A stretch of 64,000 nt of DNA from Solirhodobacter olei (GTDB lineage Bacteria > Pseudomonadota > Alphaproteobacteria > Rhodobacterales > Rhodobacteraceae): contig NZ_RRYH01000002.1 in assembly GCF_004010155.1 (NCBI RefSeq), positions 399,296 to 463,295 on the forward strand, read 5' to 3'. The notes below the pieces were generated by a model. That model was given only the letters and a program-made list of their open reading frames with translations, was not told the origin of the DNA and made no database searches. Below, piece by piece: positions 32,878 to 42,508 of this stretch. Numbering within the stretch: the stretch's first letter is position 1; every line of letters begins with the position of its first letter. The position numbers were made by a program, and so were the translations under genes.

Positions 32878-34269
32878 TCACCCCGCGCCGCCCTGTCCCG
32901 CCCCGATGTCCCAGAAAAGACCCGTCATCATCCGCAGCGACTCCCGCGTCGAGCTGAGCAGCAGATGCTCGTCCGGCGCGTGCTGCGAGCAGCCCGGATA
33001 GGAATGCGGCACCCAGACCGTTGGCAGGCCCAGCCCTTCCGAGAAGCACTCGTTCGGGATCGAGCCCGCCAGGTTCGGCAGAAGCGCCGGCCGCTTCCCC
33101 GTCGTCTCCGCCACCGAGGCGGCGACGCGCGCGACCCAGGGGTGATCAGGCGCCAGCCGCGTCGCGTGGAACAGCCCCCGGTCCGCCGGCACGACCTCCA
33201 CCTCGCCAAAGCCCCCGGCATCGAGATGCCGCCGCAGCGCGGGCAGGATATCCTCCGGGTCCGTCCCCACCACGTAGCGCAGCTGGCAATGCGCCCGCGC
33301 CTCGCCCGAGATCGCGTTGACCGGCGCCTCCGGCACGCCGCTGGTCTGGGCGAGCACCGCGAAGGAATTCCAGCCAAAGGCCCGCTCGGACGGCGTCAGC
33401 GCCTCCTCACCCCAGTCCACGTCCACCTGCGGGCCCTCGAACCCGCCCACCGGGCAATCGGCCAGTGCTGCGCGCACCTCCGCCGTCAGGCTGGTGGGCC
33501 GCCATTCCGGCACAAGGATCTGCCCCCGCCGGTCGGCGATCGACGCGATGGCATGCGCAAGCACCAGCGCCGGGTCCTTCAGCAGCCCGCCCCAGTTGCC
33601 CGAGTGATGCGCGCCCTCGCGATACTTCACCCGAAGGTCGAAATTCACCGCACCGCGCGACCCCATGAACAGCGTCGGCCGCTCCGGATGCAGCTTCGGC
33701 CCGTCCGAGGCGATCAGCACATCTGCCGCGAACCGCGCCCGCTCGGCCGCGAAAAGCGCGCCGAGACCGGGAGAGCCGCATTCCTCCCCCGTCTCCAGCA
33801 CGATCCGGCAGTTGAAGCCAAGCCGCCCGCGCTCCGCGATCACCGCGCGGAGCGCTGCGAAGTTGATGCAATGCTGGCCCTTGTTGTCGGCCGTGCCCCG
33901 GCCGTAGACCCTGTCGCCCTCGACCACCAGCCGGAAGGGCGAAAGCCCCTCGCGCCAGCGCCCCTCCTGCGCGCGGATCACGTCGCCATGGCCGTAGATC
34001 AGCACCGTCTCGAGGCCCGGATTCTCGATCCGCTCGGCGGCGAGGAACGGCAGCCCCGGGGCTTCCGGACGCTCGAGGATCGTGGTCGAAAACCCCATCC
34101 CCGCCAGCCGCGGCACCATCAGCTCTTGCAGGTAGCGCCGAAGCTCGGCCCGCTTTGCGGGCTCCTGGCTCTCGCTCTCCACCGCGACCATATCGCCCAG
34201 CTCGGACAGGAACGCCCCGCCGTCGAGATAGGCCTCGATCCGCTTCAGCGCCCCGGTCCGCGTGGGCAT
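32878..34269 (-). CDS. M20 family metallopeptidase
   Basis: A 463-residue M20 (ArgE/DapE/carnosinase-like) metallohydrolase. Metal-ligand segments are visible: YGHGDVI, RVYGRGTADNKGQ, the ETGEECGSPGL catalytic Glu pair, and the closing VWVPHSYPGCSQHAPDEHLL. A dimerisation domain (about 190-330) carries the conserved HHSGNWGG. It likely cleaves an amide or dipeptide in the cytoplasm. Its ATG overlaps the GGT stop (TGATG), indicating tight coupling. Confidence 0.93.
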   Translation of the reverse strand: MPTRTGALKRIEAYLDGGAFLSELGDMVAVESESQEPAKRAELRRYLQELMVPRLAGMGFSTTILERPEAPGLPFLAAERIENPGLETVLIYGHGDVIRAQEGRWREGLSPFRLVVEGDRVYGRGTADNKGQHCINFAALRAVIAERGRLGFNCRIVLETGEECGSPGLGALFAAERARFAADVLIASDGPKLHPERPTLFMGSRGAVNFDLRVKYREGAHHSGNWGGLLKDPALVLAHAIASIADRRGQILVPEWRPTSLTAEVRAALADCPVGGFEGPQVDVDWGEEALTPSERAFGWNSFAVLAQTSGVPEAPVNAISGEARAHCQLRYVVGTDPEDILPALRRHLDAGGFGEVEVVPADRGLFHATRLAPDHPWVARVAASVAETTGKRPALLPNLAGSIPNECFSEGLGLPTVWVPHSYPGCSQHAPDEHLLLSSTRESLRMMTGLFWDIGAGQGGAG

Positions 34270-35837
34270 CAGACGTCCTCCTCGGCCACCGCGTCGCCCC
34301 AGGGCGACATGATCTCCGTGCAGCCGGTGTTGAGCCCGCCGTCCCGCATCACACCCGCCGGGCAGGCGAAGGCATAGGGAAAGACCGTCCGCTTCGCCGT
34401 CACGACCGGCGCGACGGCCTCCAGCGCGCCGACGACCTCCGCCGGCAGGCTCTCGTCCGCGACGATGGTGCCCCCGCCGGAATTGTCGATCCGCGGCTGG
34501 TGGAAGGCCTCCTCCAGCGTCATCCCGTAGTCGATCAGGAAGGACGACAGGTTCAGCACCGCCGGCAGGATCTTCCGCCCGCCCGAGGCGCCGATGGCGA
34601 AGCGCTGGTCGCCGATCTCGCCCAGCGTCGGGCAGACGTTCATCAGGCAGCCCTTGTCCGCGGCCAGAGAGTTCGGCCGCCCCGGCTCCGGGTCGAACCA
34701 CATGATGCCGTTGTTCATCACCAGTCCCGTCGCGGGAGAGACGACGCCAGAGCCGAAGACCGAAAGCGGCGTCTGCGTCACCGCCACCATGTTGCCCTCG
34801 CGGTCCACGACCGAGAAATGCGTGGTGCAGGCGGGGGCATTGGGCGCCTCGTGATCCCCCATCTCGCTGAAACGCCGTTCGTAGGTGGCCGACAGCGCCC
34901 GCGCCATGGCGGCATAGCCCGCCCCGTCCGGCCGCGCCCCCGGCGTCGTTCCGGCCATAAGGCCGAGGCATTCGGCCAGGTTCGGCCCCGCCGTCAGCCC
35001 CTCGGGCGCGTGGACCACCCCGCCGTGATAGGGGACGGAGATCGCCCCCGTCGCCCGCGCCCGGTAGGCGGCAAGGTCCTCCAGCGACAGGCACCCGCCC
35101 TTGGCCTGCACGTCGGCGACCATCGCCCGCGCGATCTCGCCCTCGTAGAAGTCCCGCGCCCCTGCCTCGGCCAGCCGCGCCAGCGTTGCCGCCAGCTGGC
35201 TCTGATCCAGCCGCTGCTGGCTCAGAGCCGTCCAGCCCGCGCCCTTGGGCCAGGTGCCCTCGTCAAGGAAAAGCGCCGCCGCATCCGAGTCGCGCGCCAG
35301 GTCGCGCGCCGCCGAACCGATCATCAGCGAGGCATACCAGTCGACGACCATCCCCTCGCGCGCCAGTTCCGCCGCCGGCGCCAGAAGCTCGCGCCAGGGC
35401 ATTTTCCCATGCCGCGCATGGGCCAGTTCCACCCCGGCGACCGTCCCCGGCACGGCGATGGCCGTGGCACCCCGGATGTTGCGGTCGTCCTCCACCGCGG
35501 CCCAGGGAAAAAGGTCGGAGGCCTTGCCGCCCGGGGCCAGCGGATAGTCCCTCGGGTCGAGGCCTTTGGGAGAGCGCATCCCGAAGAACACCGTCTCCGC
35601 CCGCTGCTCGGCCGCGCGCCAGATCATCATCGCGCCGCCGCCCGCAGGCCCGCTCATCCAGGGCTCGAGGACGGACACCGCGAAAGAGGTCGCCACCGCC
35701 GCATCGACCGCGTCGCCCCCCGCGGCCAGCACCGCCGCGCCGACCTCGGCCGCCCGCCGGTGCTGGCTGGCGACCACGCCGCCCTTCGTGGCCCGCGTGG
35801 GTTTGCGGGTGATCTGGCTCTTCGAAAAACTGTGCAT
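34269..35837 (-). CDS. gamma-glutamyltransferase family protein (no signal peptide)
   Basis: A 522-residue Ntn-hydrolase proenzyme. The self-cleavage/nucleophile site is Thr 338 in CTTHFSVVDREGNMVAVTQT. Substrate loops VMNNGIMWFDPEPGRPNS and IGASGGRKILPAVLN match the family. The N-terminus (MHSFSKSQITRKPTRATKGGVVASQH) lacks a secretion signal, unlike E. coli Ggt, so the enzyme is probably cytoplasmic and acts in catabolism. GGGGAGA precedes ATG 35837. First gene of the GGT-M20-FAD-amidase operon. Confidence 0.92.
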   Translation of the reverse strand: MHSFSKSQITRKPTRATKGGVVASQHRRAAEVGAAVLAAGGDAVDAAVATSFAVSVLEPWMSGPAGGGAMMIWRAAEQRAETVFFGMRSPKGLDPRDYPLAPGGKASDLFPWAAVEDDRNIRGATAIAVPGTVAGVELAHARHGKMPWRELLAPAAELAREGMVVDWYASLMIGSAARDLARDSDAAALFLDEGTWPKGAGWTALSQQRLDQSQLAATLARLAEAGARDFYEGEIARAMVADVQAKGGCLSLEDLAAYRARATGAISVPYHGGVVHAPEGLTAGPNLAECLGLMAGTTPGARPDGAGYAAMARALSATYERRFSEMGDHEAPNAPACTTHFSVVDREGNMVAVTQTPLSVFGSGVVSPATGLVMNNGIMWFDPEPGRPNSLAADKGCLMNVCPTLGEIGDQRFAIGASGGRKILPAVLNLSSFLIDYGMTLEEAFHQPRIDNSGGGTIVADESLPAEVVGALEAVAPVVTAKRTVFPYAFACPAGVMRDGGLNTGCTEIMSPWGDAVAEEDV

Positions 35838-35934
35838 CTCTGGTCTCCCCTGCCGCAACTAGTGACGCGGCAGAGAAGCAAAGGCAATCACCGGAGGTCG
35901 AGAAGCGAACGCCGATCGGCGCCCCCTCGCGTAG

Positions 35935-35960
35935 GGTGCGCATTCATTGCGCACCGCTCG
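35935..35960 (-). repeat. dispersed 3'-UTR repeat, short copy C
   Basis: Arms GGTGCGCA (35935-35942) and TGCGCACC (35948-35955), identical to copy A. On the minus strand the loop is ATGAA and CCTACG follows. It lies 40 bp downstream of the ilvD stop, between ilvD and the GGT gene. Confidence 0.7.
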
Positions 35961-35994
35961 CCCGCTCCCGCGGACGGAAACCGTCCCTTGGCCC

Positions 35995-37836
35995 TCAGTC
36001 CTCGAAGCGCGACACGTCCCGCACCGCGCCGCGCGCAGCAGAGGTGGTGAGCGCCGCATAGGCCTTCAGCGCGGTCGAAACCTTGCGCTTCCGGTTGGCC
36101 GGCTTGAACCCCTTCTCCGCCTGCTCGGCCCGACGCTTCGCCAGCTCCTCGGGCGAGATCGCGAGGTCCAGCTTGCGGTTCGGGATGTCGATCTCGACGA
36201 TGTCGCCCGGCCGGATCAGCGCGATCGCCCCGCCTTCCGCCGCCTCGGGCGAAACATGGCCGATCGACAGCCCCGAGGTCCCGCCGGAGAAGCGCCCGTC
36301 GGTCAAGAGCGCGCAGGCTTTGCCCAGCCCCTTCGACTTCAGGTAGCTGGTGGGATAAAGCATCTCCTGCATCCCCGGGCCGCCGCGCGGGCCCTCGTAG
36401 CGGATCACCACCACGTCGCCCGCCTTCACGTCGCCGCCGAGGATCGCCGCCACAGAGGCCTCCTGGCTCTCGTAGACCTTCGCGGGGCCCGAGAACTTCA
36501 GGATCGAGTCGTCCACGCCCGCCGTCTTCACGATGGCCCCGTCCTCGGCGATGTTGCCGTAAAGCACCGCAAGCCCGCCGTCCTGGGAGAAGGCATGTTC
36601 CTTGTCGCGGATCACGCCCTTTTCACGGTCGAGGTCCAGGTCGTCCCAGCGCATCTCCTGGCTGAAGGCCACCTGCGTCGGCACGCCGCCCGGGGCGGCC
36701 TTGAAGAACTGGTGGACGGACGGGCTGTCGGTCCGCTTCACGTCCCAGCGGCCCAGCGCCTCCGGCAGGGTCTCGGCATGGACCATATGCACGTCGCGGT
36801 TCAGAAGCTCGGCGCGGTCAAGCTCGCCAAGGATCCCCATGATGCCGCCGGCGCGGTGCACGTCCTCGACATGCACGTCCGACTTCGCGGGCGCCACCTT
36901 GCACAGGCACGGCACCCGGCGCGACAGCCGGTCGATGTCGGCCATGGTGAAGGGCACCTCGCCCTCCTGCGCCGCGGCCAGCAGGTGCAGCACCGTGTTG
37001 GTCGACCCGCCCATCGCGATATCGAGCGACATCGCATTCTCGAACGCCTCGAACGACGCCACGTTGCGCGGCAGCACGCTCTCGTCGTCCTGCTCGTAGT
37101 AGCGGCGCGCCAGATCGACGATCAGATGCCCCGCCTCGACGAACAGCCGCTTGCGGTCGGCATGGGTGGCCAGCGTCGAGCCATTGCCGGGCAGCGCGAG
37201 GCCCAGCGCCTCGGTCAGGCAGTTCATCGAATTGGCGGTGAACATGCCCGAGCAGGATCCGCAGGTCGGGCAGGCCGAACGCTCCATCACCTGCACTTCC
37301 TCGTCGCTCACCGAGTCGTCGGCGGCCACGACCATCGCATCGATCAGATCGACGGCCTTGGTCTTGCCCTTCCAGGTGACCTTGCCCGCCTCCATCGGCC
37401 CGCCGGAGACGAAGACGACCGGGATATTCAGCCGCATCGTCGCCATCAGCATGCCGGGCGTGATCTTGTCGCAGTTCGAGATGCAGACCATGGCATCGGC
37501 GCAATGCGCGTTGACCATGTATTCGACCGAGTCCGCGATGATCTCGCGCGAAGGCAGCGAATAGAGCATGCCGTCATGGCCCATCGCGATCCCGTCGTCG
37601 ACGGCGATGGTGTTGAATTCCTTGGCGATGCCGCCGGCCTGCTCGATCTCGCGGGCGACCAGCTGGCCGAGGTCCTTGAGGTGCACGTGGCCCGGCACGA
37701 ACTGGGTAAAGGAGTTCACGACCGCGATGATCGGCTTGCCGAAATCGCTTTCCTTCACCCCGGTCGCCCGCCAGAGGCCGCGCGCGCCGGCCATGTTGCG
37801 TCCATGGGTGGTGGTGCGGGAACGGTACTGGGGCAT
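35995..37836 (-). CDS. ilvD: dihydroxy-acid dehydratase
   Basis: A 613-residue Fe-S dehydratase of branched-chain amino acid synthesis, converting 2,3-dihydroxy acids to 2-keto acids. Cluster cysteines are visible in [19 protein letters not shown] and [29 protein letters not shown], with [12 protein letters not shown] before them. The end [28 protein letters not shown] is canonical. AGGAGG precedes ATG 37836; the longer upstream frame overlaps the DUF1223 gene and is not used. Confidence 0.97.
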   Translation of the reverse strand: MPQYRSRTTTHGRNMAGARGLWRATGVKESDFGKPIIAVVNSFTQFVPGHVHLKDLGQLVAREIEQAGGIAKEFNTIAVDDGIAMGHDGMLYSLPSREIIADSVEYMVNAHCADAMVCISNCDKITPGMLMATMRLNIPVVFVSGGPMEAGKVTWKGKTKAVDLIDAMVVAADDSVSDEEVQVMERSACPTCGSCSGMFTANSMNCLTEALGLALPGNGSTLATHADRKRLFVEAGHLIVDLARRYYEQDDESVLPRNVASFEAFENAMSLDIAMGGSTNTVLHLLAAAQEGEVPFTMADIDRLSRRVPCLCKVAPAKSDVHVEDVHRAGGIMGILGELDRAELLNRDVHMVHAETLPEALGRWDVKRTDSPSVHQFFKAAPGGVPTQVAFSQEMRWDDLDLDREKGVIRDKEHAFSQDGGLAVLYGNIAEDGAIVKTAGVDDSILKFSGPAKVYESQEASVAAILGGDVKAGDVVVIRYEGPRGGPGMQEMLYPTSYLKSKGLGKACALLTDGRFSGGTSGLSIGHVSPEAAEGGAIALIRPGDIVEIDIPNRKLDLAISPEELAKRRAEQAEKGFKPANRKRKVSTALKAYAALTTSAARGAVRDVSRFED

Positions 37837-37909
37837 CGGCTCATCCTCCTGTCTTGCGGTGACGACATAGCAGGCGAGCCCCGCCTCGACCAGAGGCGCC
37901 GTCAGTCGC

Positions 37910-38587
37910 TCACGGCATCCTTTGCGCCGCAAGGATCGGCCCGCCCGGCCCCGCCTGCACCAGCGCCGCCGTCTTCAGGACCGGATCTCCGGCCGGCGGC
38001 AGGGCGAAGCTTGCGCTGCCCCCCTGCCATGACCCGAGGCGGACGAGCTCCTTGACGATATTGCGATGCGGCAGGGTGCGGCCCGCGTTCTCGCCCGCCC
38101 GCACCGCGACATCGAGCGTGCGGGGATCGTAGCGCACCAGCCAGACCACGGCGCCCCCCTTCGGGCCCGCACCCGCGACGCTCAGCCGCCCGCCCTCCCA
38201 GCCGATCCTCGGCCCGCCCGCGCCCCGGTCATAGGTGCGGATCGCACGGTCGATCTCTCCCGCCCGGTTGCCGATCATCTGCGGCGTGTAGACGGTGCTG
38301 CGCCCGCCGGCCTTGGCGTAGTCCCATTGGCGCTCGGTATAGGCGGGGCGGCCAAAGGTGTCCTTCCAGCCGAGGTAGTCCCAATAGGTGACCGAGAAGG
38401 AGAGCGCGAGCACATCCGCCCGCCCGGCAATGGCGTTGAGGTTGGCGTTGGCGGGCGGACAGGAATTGCAGCCCTGGCTCTGGAATTCCTCGACCACGGT
38501 CGGGTGCAGCCGGTCCGCAGCGCTGGCCTGTCCCGCAGCGAGCAGCGCGAGGGCGGCAAGGGCGGAGAGCTTCGGGGCAAAGGTCAT
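37910..38587 (-). CDS. DUF1223 secreted thioredoxin-fold protein (copy 1)
   Basis: A 225-residue exported protein. A signal peptide ([19 protein letters not shown]) is followed by the DUF1223 core: [25 protein letters not shown] with a CxxC pair, [37 protein letters not shown] and the later [21 protein letters not shown]. Thioredoxin-like; a periplasmic redox role is plausible but not shown. GGAGG lies eight bases before ATG 38587. A second member is at 49713-50558. Confidence 0.85.
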   Translation of the reverse strand: MTFAPKLSALAALALLAAGQASAADRLHPTVVEEFQSQGCNSCPPANANLNAIAGRADVLALSFSVTYWDYLGWKDTFGRPAYTERQWDYAKAGGRSTVYTPQMIGNRAGEIDRAIRTYDRGAGGPRIGWEGGRLSVAGAGPKGGAVVWLVRYDPRTLDVAVRAGENAGRTLPHRNIVKELVRLGSWQGGSASFALPPAGDPVLKTAALVQAGPGGPILAAQRMP

Positions 38588-38679
38588 CGGCGCGTCCTCC
38601 ATGCGGGATCCCATTGTCAGAGGACGCGCCGAAGGCAGAGACGTTACAGAAGGCGGCGCCCCTTTGAGGCCGGGCATCC

Positions 38680-38884
38680 CCCCCGGCCCGAAACAGCGGT
38701 GCGTTAGCACCGCCGGGGCAGCGCCCGTCCGCCCCCAAGGGCGGGCGCTTTTGGTGAGTCAGGTTCCCGACGAGAAGAAGGGGGCGATTAAGCCATAAAC
38801 GGACAGACCTCAGCCGCAGCCAGCGCCCCCCCGCGGACGGGCCCTGCCCCTCCTCACCACGCAGCGCATTCATTACGCACCGCG
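38680..38884 (-). repeat. dispersed 3'-UTR repeat, long copy B
   Basis: Fills most of the 307-bp gap (38588-38894) between the histidine kinase stop and the DUF1223 gene; I see no gene there. It matches copy A in inverse orientation, with CCATAAACGGACAGA (38793-38807), GGGGGCGAT, CGCGGACGGGC, CCCGAAACAGCGG and a degenerate form of the hairpin near 38866-38881. The hairpin side is 11 bp from the kinase stop. Confidence 0.7.
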
Positions 38885-38894
38885 CCCCGCCCCC

Positions 38895-40244
38895 TCACGC
38901 CGCCGGAAACCGCAACCGCACGACCAGTCCCGGCGCCGCGTCGCCAAGCTCCAGTTCCGCGCCATGCACCTCCGCGATCGCCGCCACAAGCGCGAGGCCC
39001 AGCCCCGAGCCCGGCGTCGTCCGGCTCCGCTCCAGCCGGTAGAGGCGGCGCAGCACCTTGCCGCGCTCCTCCTCGGGAATGCCCGGCCCGGTGTCGGCTA
39101 CCTCCAGCACCACGCCCCCCGCCTCGACGCGCACACGCACGAAGATCCGGCTTCCCGGCGGCGTATGGCGCAGCGCGTTCTCGATCAGGTTCGCCAAGGC
39201 CTGCCCCAGCAGCCCGCGGTCGCCCGAAACCTCGGTCGCCCCCTCCGGCAGGGCCAGCTCCAGGCTCTGGCCGCTGTCCTCGGCCGAGGGCTCGTAGATC
39301 TCGGCGAAGGTCCGCGCCACCTCGGCCAGGTCCACCGGCCCGAACCGCGCCTTCGGGCTGCCGCCCTCGATCTGCGCGATCTGCAGCAGCGACTGGAAGG
39401 TCGCGACGATCCGTTCCGCCTCCTCCCGCGCGCGGCCCGCCAGCTCTGCCTCCGGCTCCGCCAGCCCCTCCTGACCCGCCAGCCGGTCCAGCATCAGCGC
39501 AAGCCTCTGGATCGGCGTCTTCAGGTCGTGCGCGATATCGGCAGAGACCTGGCGCAGCGCCTCGGTCGAGGCCTCCTGCCCCGCCGCCATCCGGTTCACC
39601 CCGTCGCCGATCGCCGCCAGGTCATCGGCCCGCGGCAGGCCCGCCACCCGCGCCGAAAGATCCCCCGCCGTCAGCCGGTCGAGCGTCGCGGTGATCCGCG
39701 CCACCTTCGCATCGCTCCGCCGCGCCAGGTAAAGCCCGCCGCCCAGCGCGATGATAATCGTCGGCAGCAGGCTGAGAAACAGCACGTCAAGGAAGGTCGC
39801 GCCCAGCGCCTCCAGCGGCTCCCGGCTCTCGGCCAGGATCAGCTGCCCGCCGAAGAAATTCCCCGCCAGCCCGAAATAGTTCCGCGGATTGCCCTTCTTT
39901 CCGGGCCCGAGGTCGATCTGCAGATACCCCTGCGGCCCTCGCGACAGCGCGGCATTGCCATAGACCTGCCCGTCCGGCGCAAGGTAGCTGAGGATCATCC
40001 GCGACGGATCCGTCACCGCCCCCTGGTTGGCGATCAGCGCGGCCAGCGCCGAGGCGGAGGGCGCAGCCGAGAACCCCGCCATCTGCCGCTGCAGGTCATC
40101 CTTCATCCCGGCCATCAGGCTGGAGCGGATCAGCAGATAGGTCGCCCCGAAGCTCGCCAGGCTCACGCAGGCGAAGAGCGCCAGCAGGAACCCTGCAAGG
40201 CGCAGCGGCGTCGAGCGCCTTATGGAGGGCAGACGCAGCCGCAC
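38895..40244 (-). CDS. sensor histidine kinase
   Basis: A 449-residue membrane kinase. Two transmembrane helices (about 16-38 and 150-174) frame a periplasmic sensor of about 110 residues. HAMP is at about 175-225; the H-box VSADIAHDLKTPIQRL has phospho-acceptor His 239. The N-box NLIENALRHTPPGS, G1 VADTGPGIPEEERG and G2 GSGLGLALVAAI of the ATPase domain follow. It starts with GTG directly after the response-regulator stop. Divergent from htrA, so an envelope-stress role like CpxA is plausible, but this is inference. Confidence 0.92.
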   Translation of the reverse strand: MRLRLPSIRRSTPLRLAGFLLALFACVSLASFGATYLLIRSSLMAGMKDDLQRQMAGFSAAPSASALAALIANQGAVTDPSRMILSYLAPDGQVYGNAALSRGPQGYLQIDLGPGKKGNPRNYFGLAGNFFGGQLILAESREPLEALGATFLDVLFLSLLPTIIIALGGGLYLARRSDAKVARITATLDRLTAGDLSARVAGLPRADDLAAIGDGVNRMAAGQEASTEALRQVSADIAHDLKTPIQRLALMLDRLAGQEGLAEPEAELAGRAREEAERIVATFQSLLQIAQIEGGSPKARFGPVDLAEVARTFAEIYEPSAEDSGQSLELALPEGATEVSGDRGLLGQALANLIENALRHTPPGSRIFVRVRVEAGGVVLEVADTGPGIPEEERGKVLRRLYRLERSRTTPGSGLGLALVAAIAEVHGAELELGDAAPGLVVRLRFPAA

Positions 40245-40916
40245 CTAGCCCTCGATCCGGTAGCCCGCGCCGCGCACGGTCCTGATAAGTTCGTGGTCGA
40301 ACGGCCGGTCCACCTTGGCGCGGAGCCGGCTGATATGGGTCTCGACCACGTTGGTCTGCGGATCGAAACGGATGTCCCAGACCGATTCCAGCAGCATCGT
40401 GCGCGTGACGACCCGGCCCTTGCGGCGCAGAAGCTGCTCCAGAAGCGCGAACTCCCGCGGCAGAAGCTCGATCTCCTGGCCCGCCCGCACCACCCGGCGG
40501 CTCAGCAGGTCCATCCGCAGGTCGCCCGCGCTCAGCACTGTCTCCGCCTCCTTCATCTGCGGCCGCCGCGCGAGCGCAGAGACCCGGGCCGATAGCTCGC
40601 CGAAGGCGAAGGGCTTCACCAGGTAATCGTCACCGCCCGCGTTCAGCCCCTCGATGCGGTCGTCGACCCCGCCGAGAGAGGTCAGGAACAGCACCGGCGT
40701 CCGGTCCTGCGCCGCCCGCAGCGACTTGACCAGCGACAGCCCGTCGAGCCCCGGCAGCATCCGGTCGACCACCATCACGTCGTATTCCTCGGTGGCGGCC
40801 CGCACGAGCGCCTCGCGCCCCTCGGAGAGCTGGTCGACGGCATGGCCCTCCTGCCGCAGGCCGTCGGCGATATAGCCCGCCGTCGTCGGATCGTCTTCCA
40901 CCACGAGGATGCGCAT
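40245..40916 (-). CDS. OmpR/PhoB-family response regulator
   Basis: A 223-residue regulator. The receiver domain (1-115) has acidic pair VVEDD, phospho-acceptor Asp 51 in VMVVDRMLPG, and Lys in DYLVKPFAFGEL. The winged-helix output domain follows (LLSRRVVRAGQEIELLPREFALLEQLLRRKGRVVTR, ending HISRLRAKVDRPFDHELIRTVRGAGYRIEG). It is encoded immediately before its kinase and divergent from htrA. The intergenic region has TTGCA-type half-sites (TTGCAGATTTGTAA at 41053-41066) that could be its target. Confidence 0.93.
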   Translation of the reverse strand: MRILVVEDDPTTAGYIADGLRQEGHAVDQLSEGREALVRAATEEYDVMVVDRMLPGLDGLSLVKSLRAAQDRTPVLFLTSLGGVDDRIEGLNAGGDDYLVKPFAFGELSARVSALARRPQMKEAETVLSAGDLRMDLLSRRVVRAGQEIELLPREFALLEQLLRRKGRVVTRTMLLESVWDIRFDPQTNVVETHISRLRAKVDRPFDHELIRTVRGAGYRIEG

Positions 40917-41170
40917 CTGTTGTCGTCCTTTCCTCCGGGTCCGTCCCGACCTTCTCACATGCGGCTTGGCCGAACCTGTCGCCGGCATGACAGTTCTGCA
41001 ATCTCGGCCCCGCCCCGTTCCCGCAGCCGTGATCGCAGCGTGACCCTTTCTTGCAGATTTGTAATGCACCCGAGAGCGGCTTGCGAGGCGGCTGCGCCAT
41101 CTCTTTGCCATCCGGTCGGGTCGCCCCGGCCGAAGCAGAGCCAATCAAAGCCATCCGAGAGGAGCAGCAG

Positions 41171-42334
41171 ATGCACAGCACATCTCCGACCAAGCGTCCC
41201 CGCAAGTTCATGAGCCTCGCGCTTGCCAGCGTGCTCGCCGCCTCCGCCGCCGTGGCGGTCGCCCCGGTCACCGCCACGGCCGAACCCGTCGGCGGCTACG
41301 CGCCCCTGGTGAAGAAGGTCTCCCCCGCCGTCGTCTATATCGAGGTGACCGAGCAGGGCCCGGCCCAGGCCGCGATGCCCGAGGGCTTCCCCTTCTGGCA
41401 GTTCTACCAGCAGTTCGGCATCCCGATGCCCGGCCAGAACGGCAATGGCAACGGCAATGGCGGCCAGCAGCAGCAACAGCAGCAGCATCGCCCGGTGATG
41501 CATGGCGTCGGCTCCGGCTTCATCATCAGCCCGACCGGCCTGATCGTGACCAACAACCACGTCGTCGCCGGCGCGACCAAGGTGAAGGTGACGCTGGAGG
41601 ACGGGCAGACCTACACCGCCAAGGTCCTCGGCACCGACCCGGTGACCGACGTCGCGCTGATCAAGGTGAACTCCGACAAGCCGCTTCCCTACGTCCAGTT
41701 CGGCTCCTCCAAGAAGATGGAGGTCGGCAATGACGTGATGGCGGTCGGCAACCCGTTCGGCCTCGGCGGCACGGTGACCACGGGCATCATCTCGGCCAAG
41801 GCGCGCGACATCGGCGGCAGCACCTACGACAACTTCCTGCAGACCGATGCCGCCATCAACAAGGGCAACTCCGGCGGGCCGCTCTTCAACGACGCCGGCA
41901 AGGTGATCGGGATGAACACCGCGATCATGTCGCCGTCGGGCGGCTCGGTCGGGATCGGCTTCGCCGTGCCCTCCGACGTGATCCAGAACGTGGTGGCCCA
42001 GCTCGAGCATGGCGGCAAGGTCGCGCATGGCTGGCTCGGGATCGAGATCCGCCGCGTCTCGTCCGATGTGGCCAGCGCGCTCGGGATGGCCAAGCCCCAG
42101 GGCGCGATGGTCGCGCAGGTGAACCCCGACAGCCCGGCCGCCAAGGCGGGGATGAAGGCGGGTGACATCATCACCAGCTTCGACGGGACCACCATCAAGC
42201 ATGTGAACGACCTTCCCCGCGTGGTGGCGATGACCCAGCCCAATACCAAGGCCAAGGTCGACATCCTGCGCGCCGGCAAGAAAGAGCAGCTCACCATCGA
42301 CGTCGGCACGATGAAGACCCCGAAGAAGGCCTGA
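41171..42334 (+). CDS. HtrA/DegP-family periplasmic serine protease (one PDZ)
   Basis: A 387-residue exported protease. The signal peptide spans about residues 12-37 (ending VTATA). The trypsin-like domain has His 130 (VTNNHVVAG), Asp 160 (VTDVALIKV) and Ser 234 (NKGNSGGPL). A single PDZ domain (about 290-375) follows, whereas DegP has two. A Gly/Asn then seven-Gln low-complexity loop (about 89-106) lies in the position of the regulatory LA loop. GAGGAG precedes ATG 41171. It is divergent from a two-component system that may respond to misfolded envelope proteins. Confidence 0.93.
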   Translation: MHSTSPTKRPRKFMSLALASVLAASAAVAVAPVTATAEPVGGYAPLVKKVSPAVVYIEVTEQGPAQAAMPEGFPFWQFYQQFGIPMPGQNGNGNGNGGQQQQQQQHRPVMHGVGSGFIISPTGLIVTNNHVVAGATKVKVTLEDGQTYTAKVLGTDPVTDVALIKVNSDKPLPYVQFGSSKKMEVGNDVMAVGNPFGLGGTVTTGIISAKARDIGGSTYDNFLQTDAAINKGNSGGPLFNDAGKVIGMNTAIMSPSGGSVGIGFAVPSDVIQNVVAQLEHGGKVAHGWLGIEIRRVSSDVASALGMAKPQGAMVAQVNPDSPAAKAGMKAGDIITSFDGTTIKHVNDLPRVVAMTQPNTKAKVDILRAGKKEQLTIDVGTMKTPKKA

Positions 42335-42358
42335 ACCCACTCTCCCTGTCAGGCCTTC

Positions 42359-42399
42359 GGGCCGCGCCGGACCCCCACCGGCGCGGCCCGTTAATTTTT
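42359..42399 (+). terminator. rho-independent terminator after htrA
   Basis: Perfect 12-bp stem GGGCCGCGCCGG (42359-42370) and CCGGCGCGGCCC (42378-42389), then GTTAATTTTT. Confidence 0.85.
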
Positions 42400-42440
42400 G
42401 GGGCGGGCGGGCGTCGGCCCGCTTCACGGCGATGCCCGCA

Positions 42441-42481
42441 AAAAGAAAAAGGCCCCGCGCAGCGCCTGGCTCCACGGGACC
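42441..42481 (-). terminator. terminator after bioY
   Basis: On the minus strand GGTCCCG (42481-42475) pairs with CGGGGCC (42457-42451) with one G-U pair, followed by TTTTTCTTTT. It lies 27 bp after the bioY stop. Confidence 0.55.
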
Positions 42482-42508
42482 TCTTTCAGGTCGGAAGGGT
42501 CGACCGGC

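Noticed and set aside
32878..35094. 738-codon version of the M20 gene
   Set aside because: The first 275 codons read the GGT gene in another frame; the overlapping TGATG start at 34269 fits the peptidase family.
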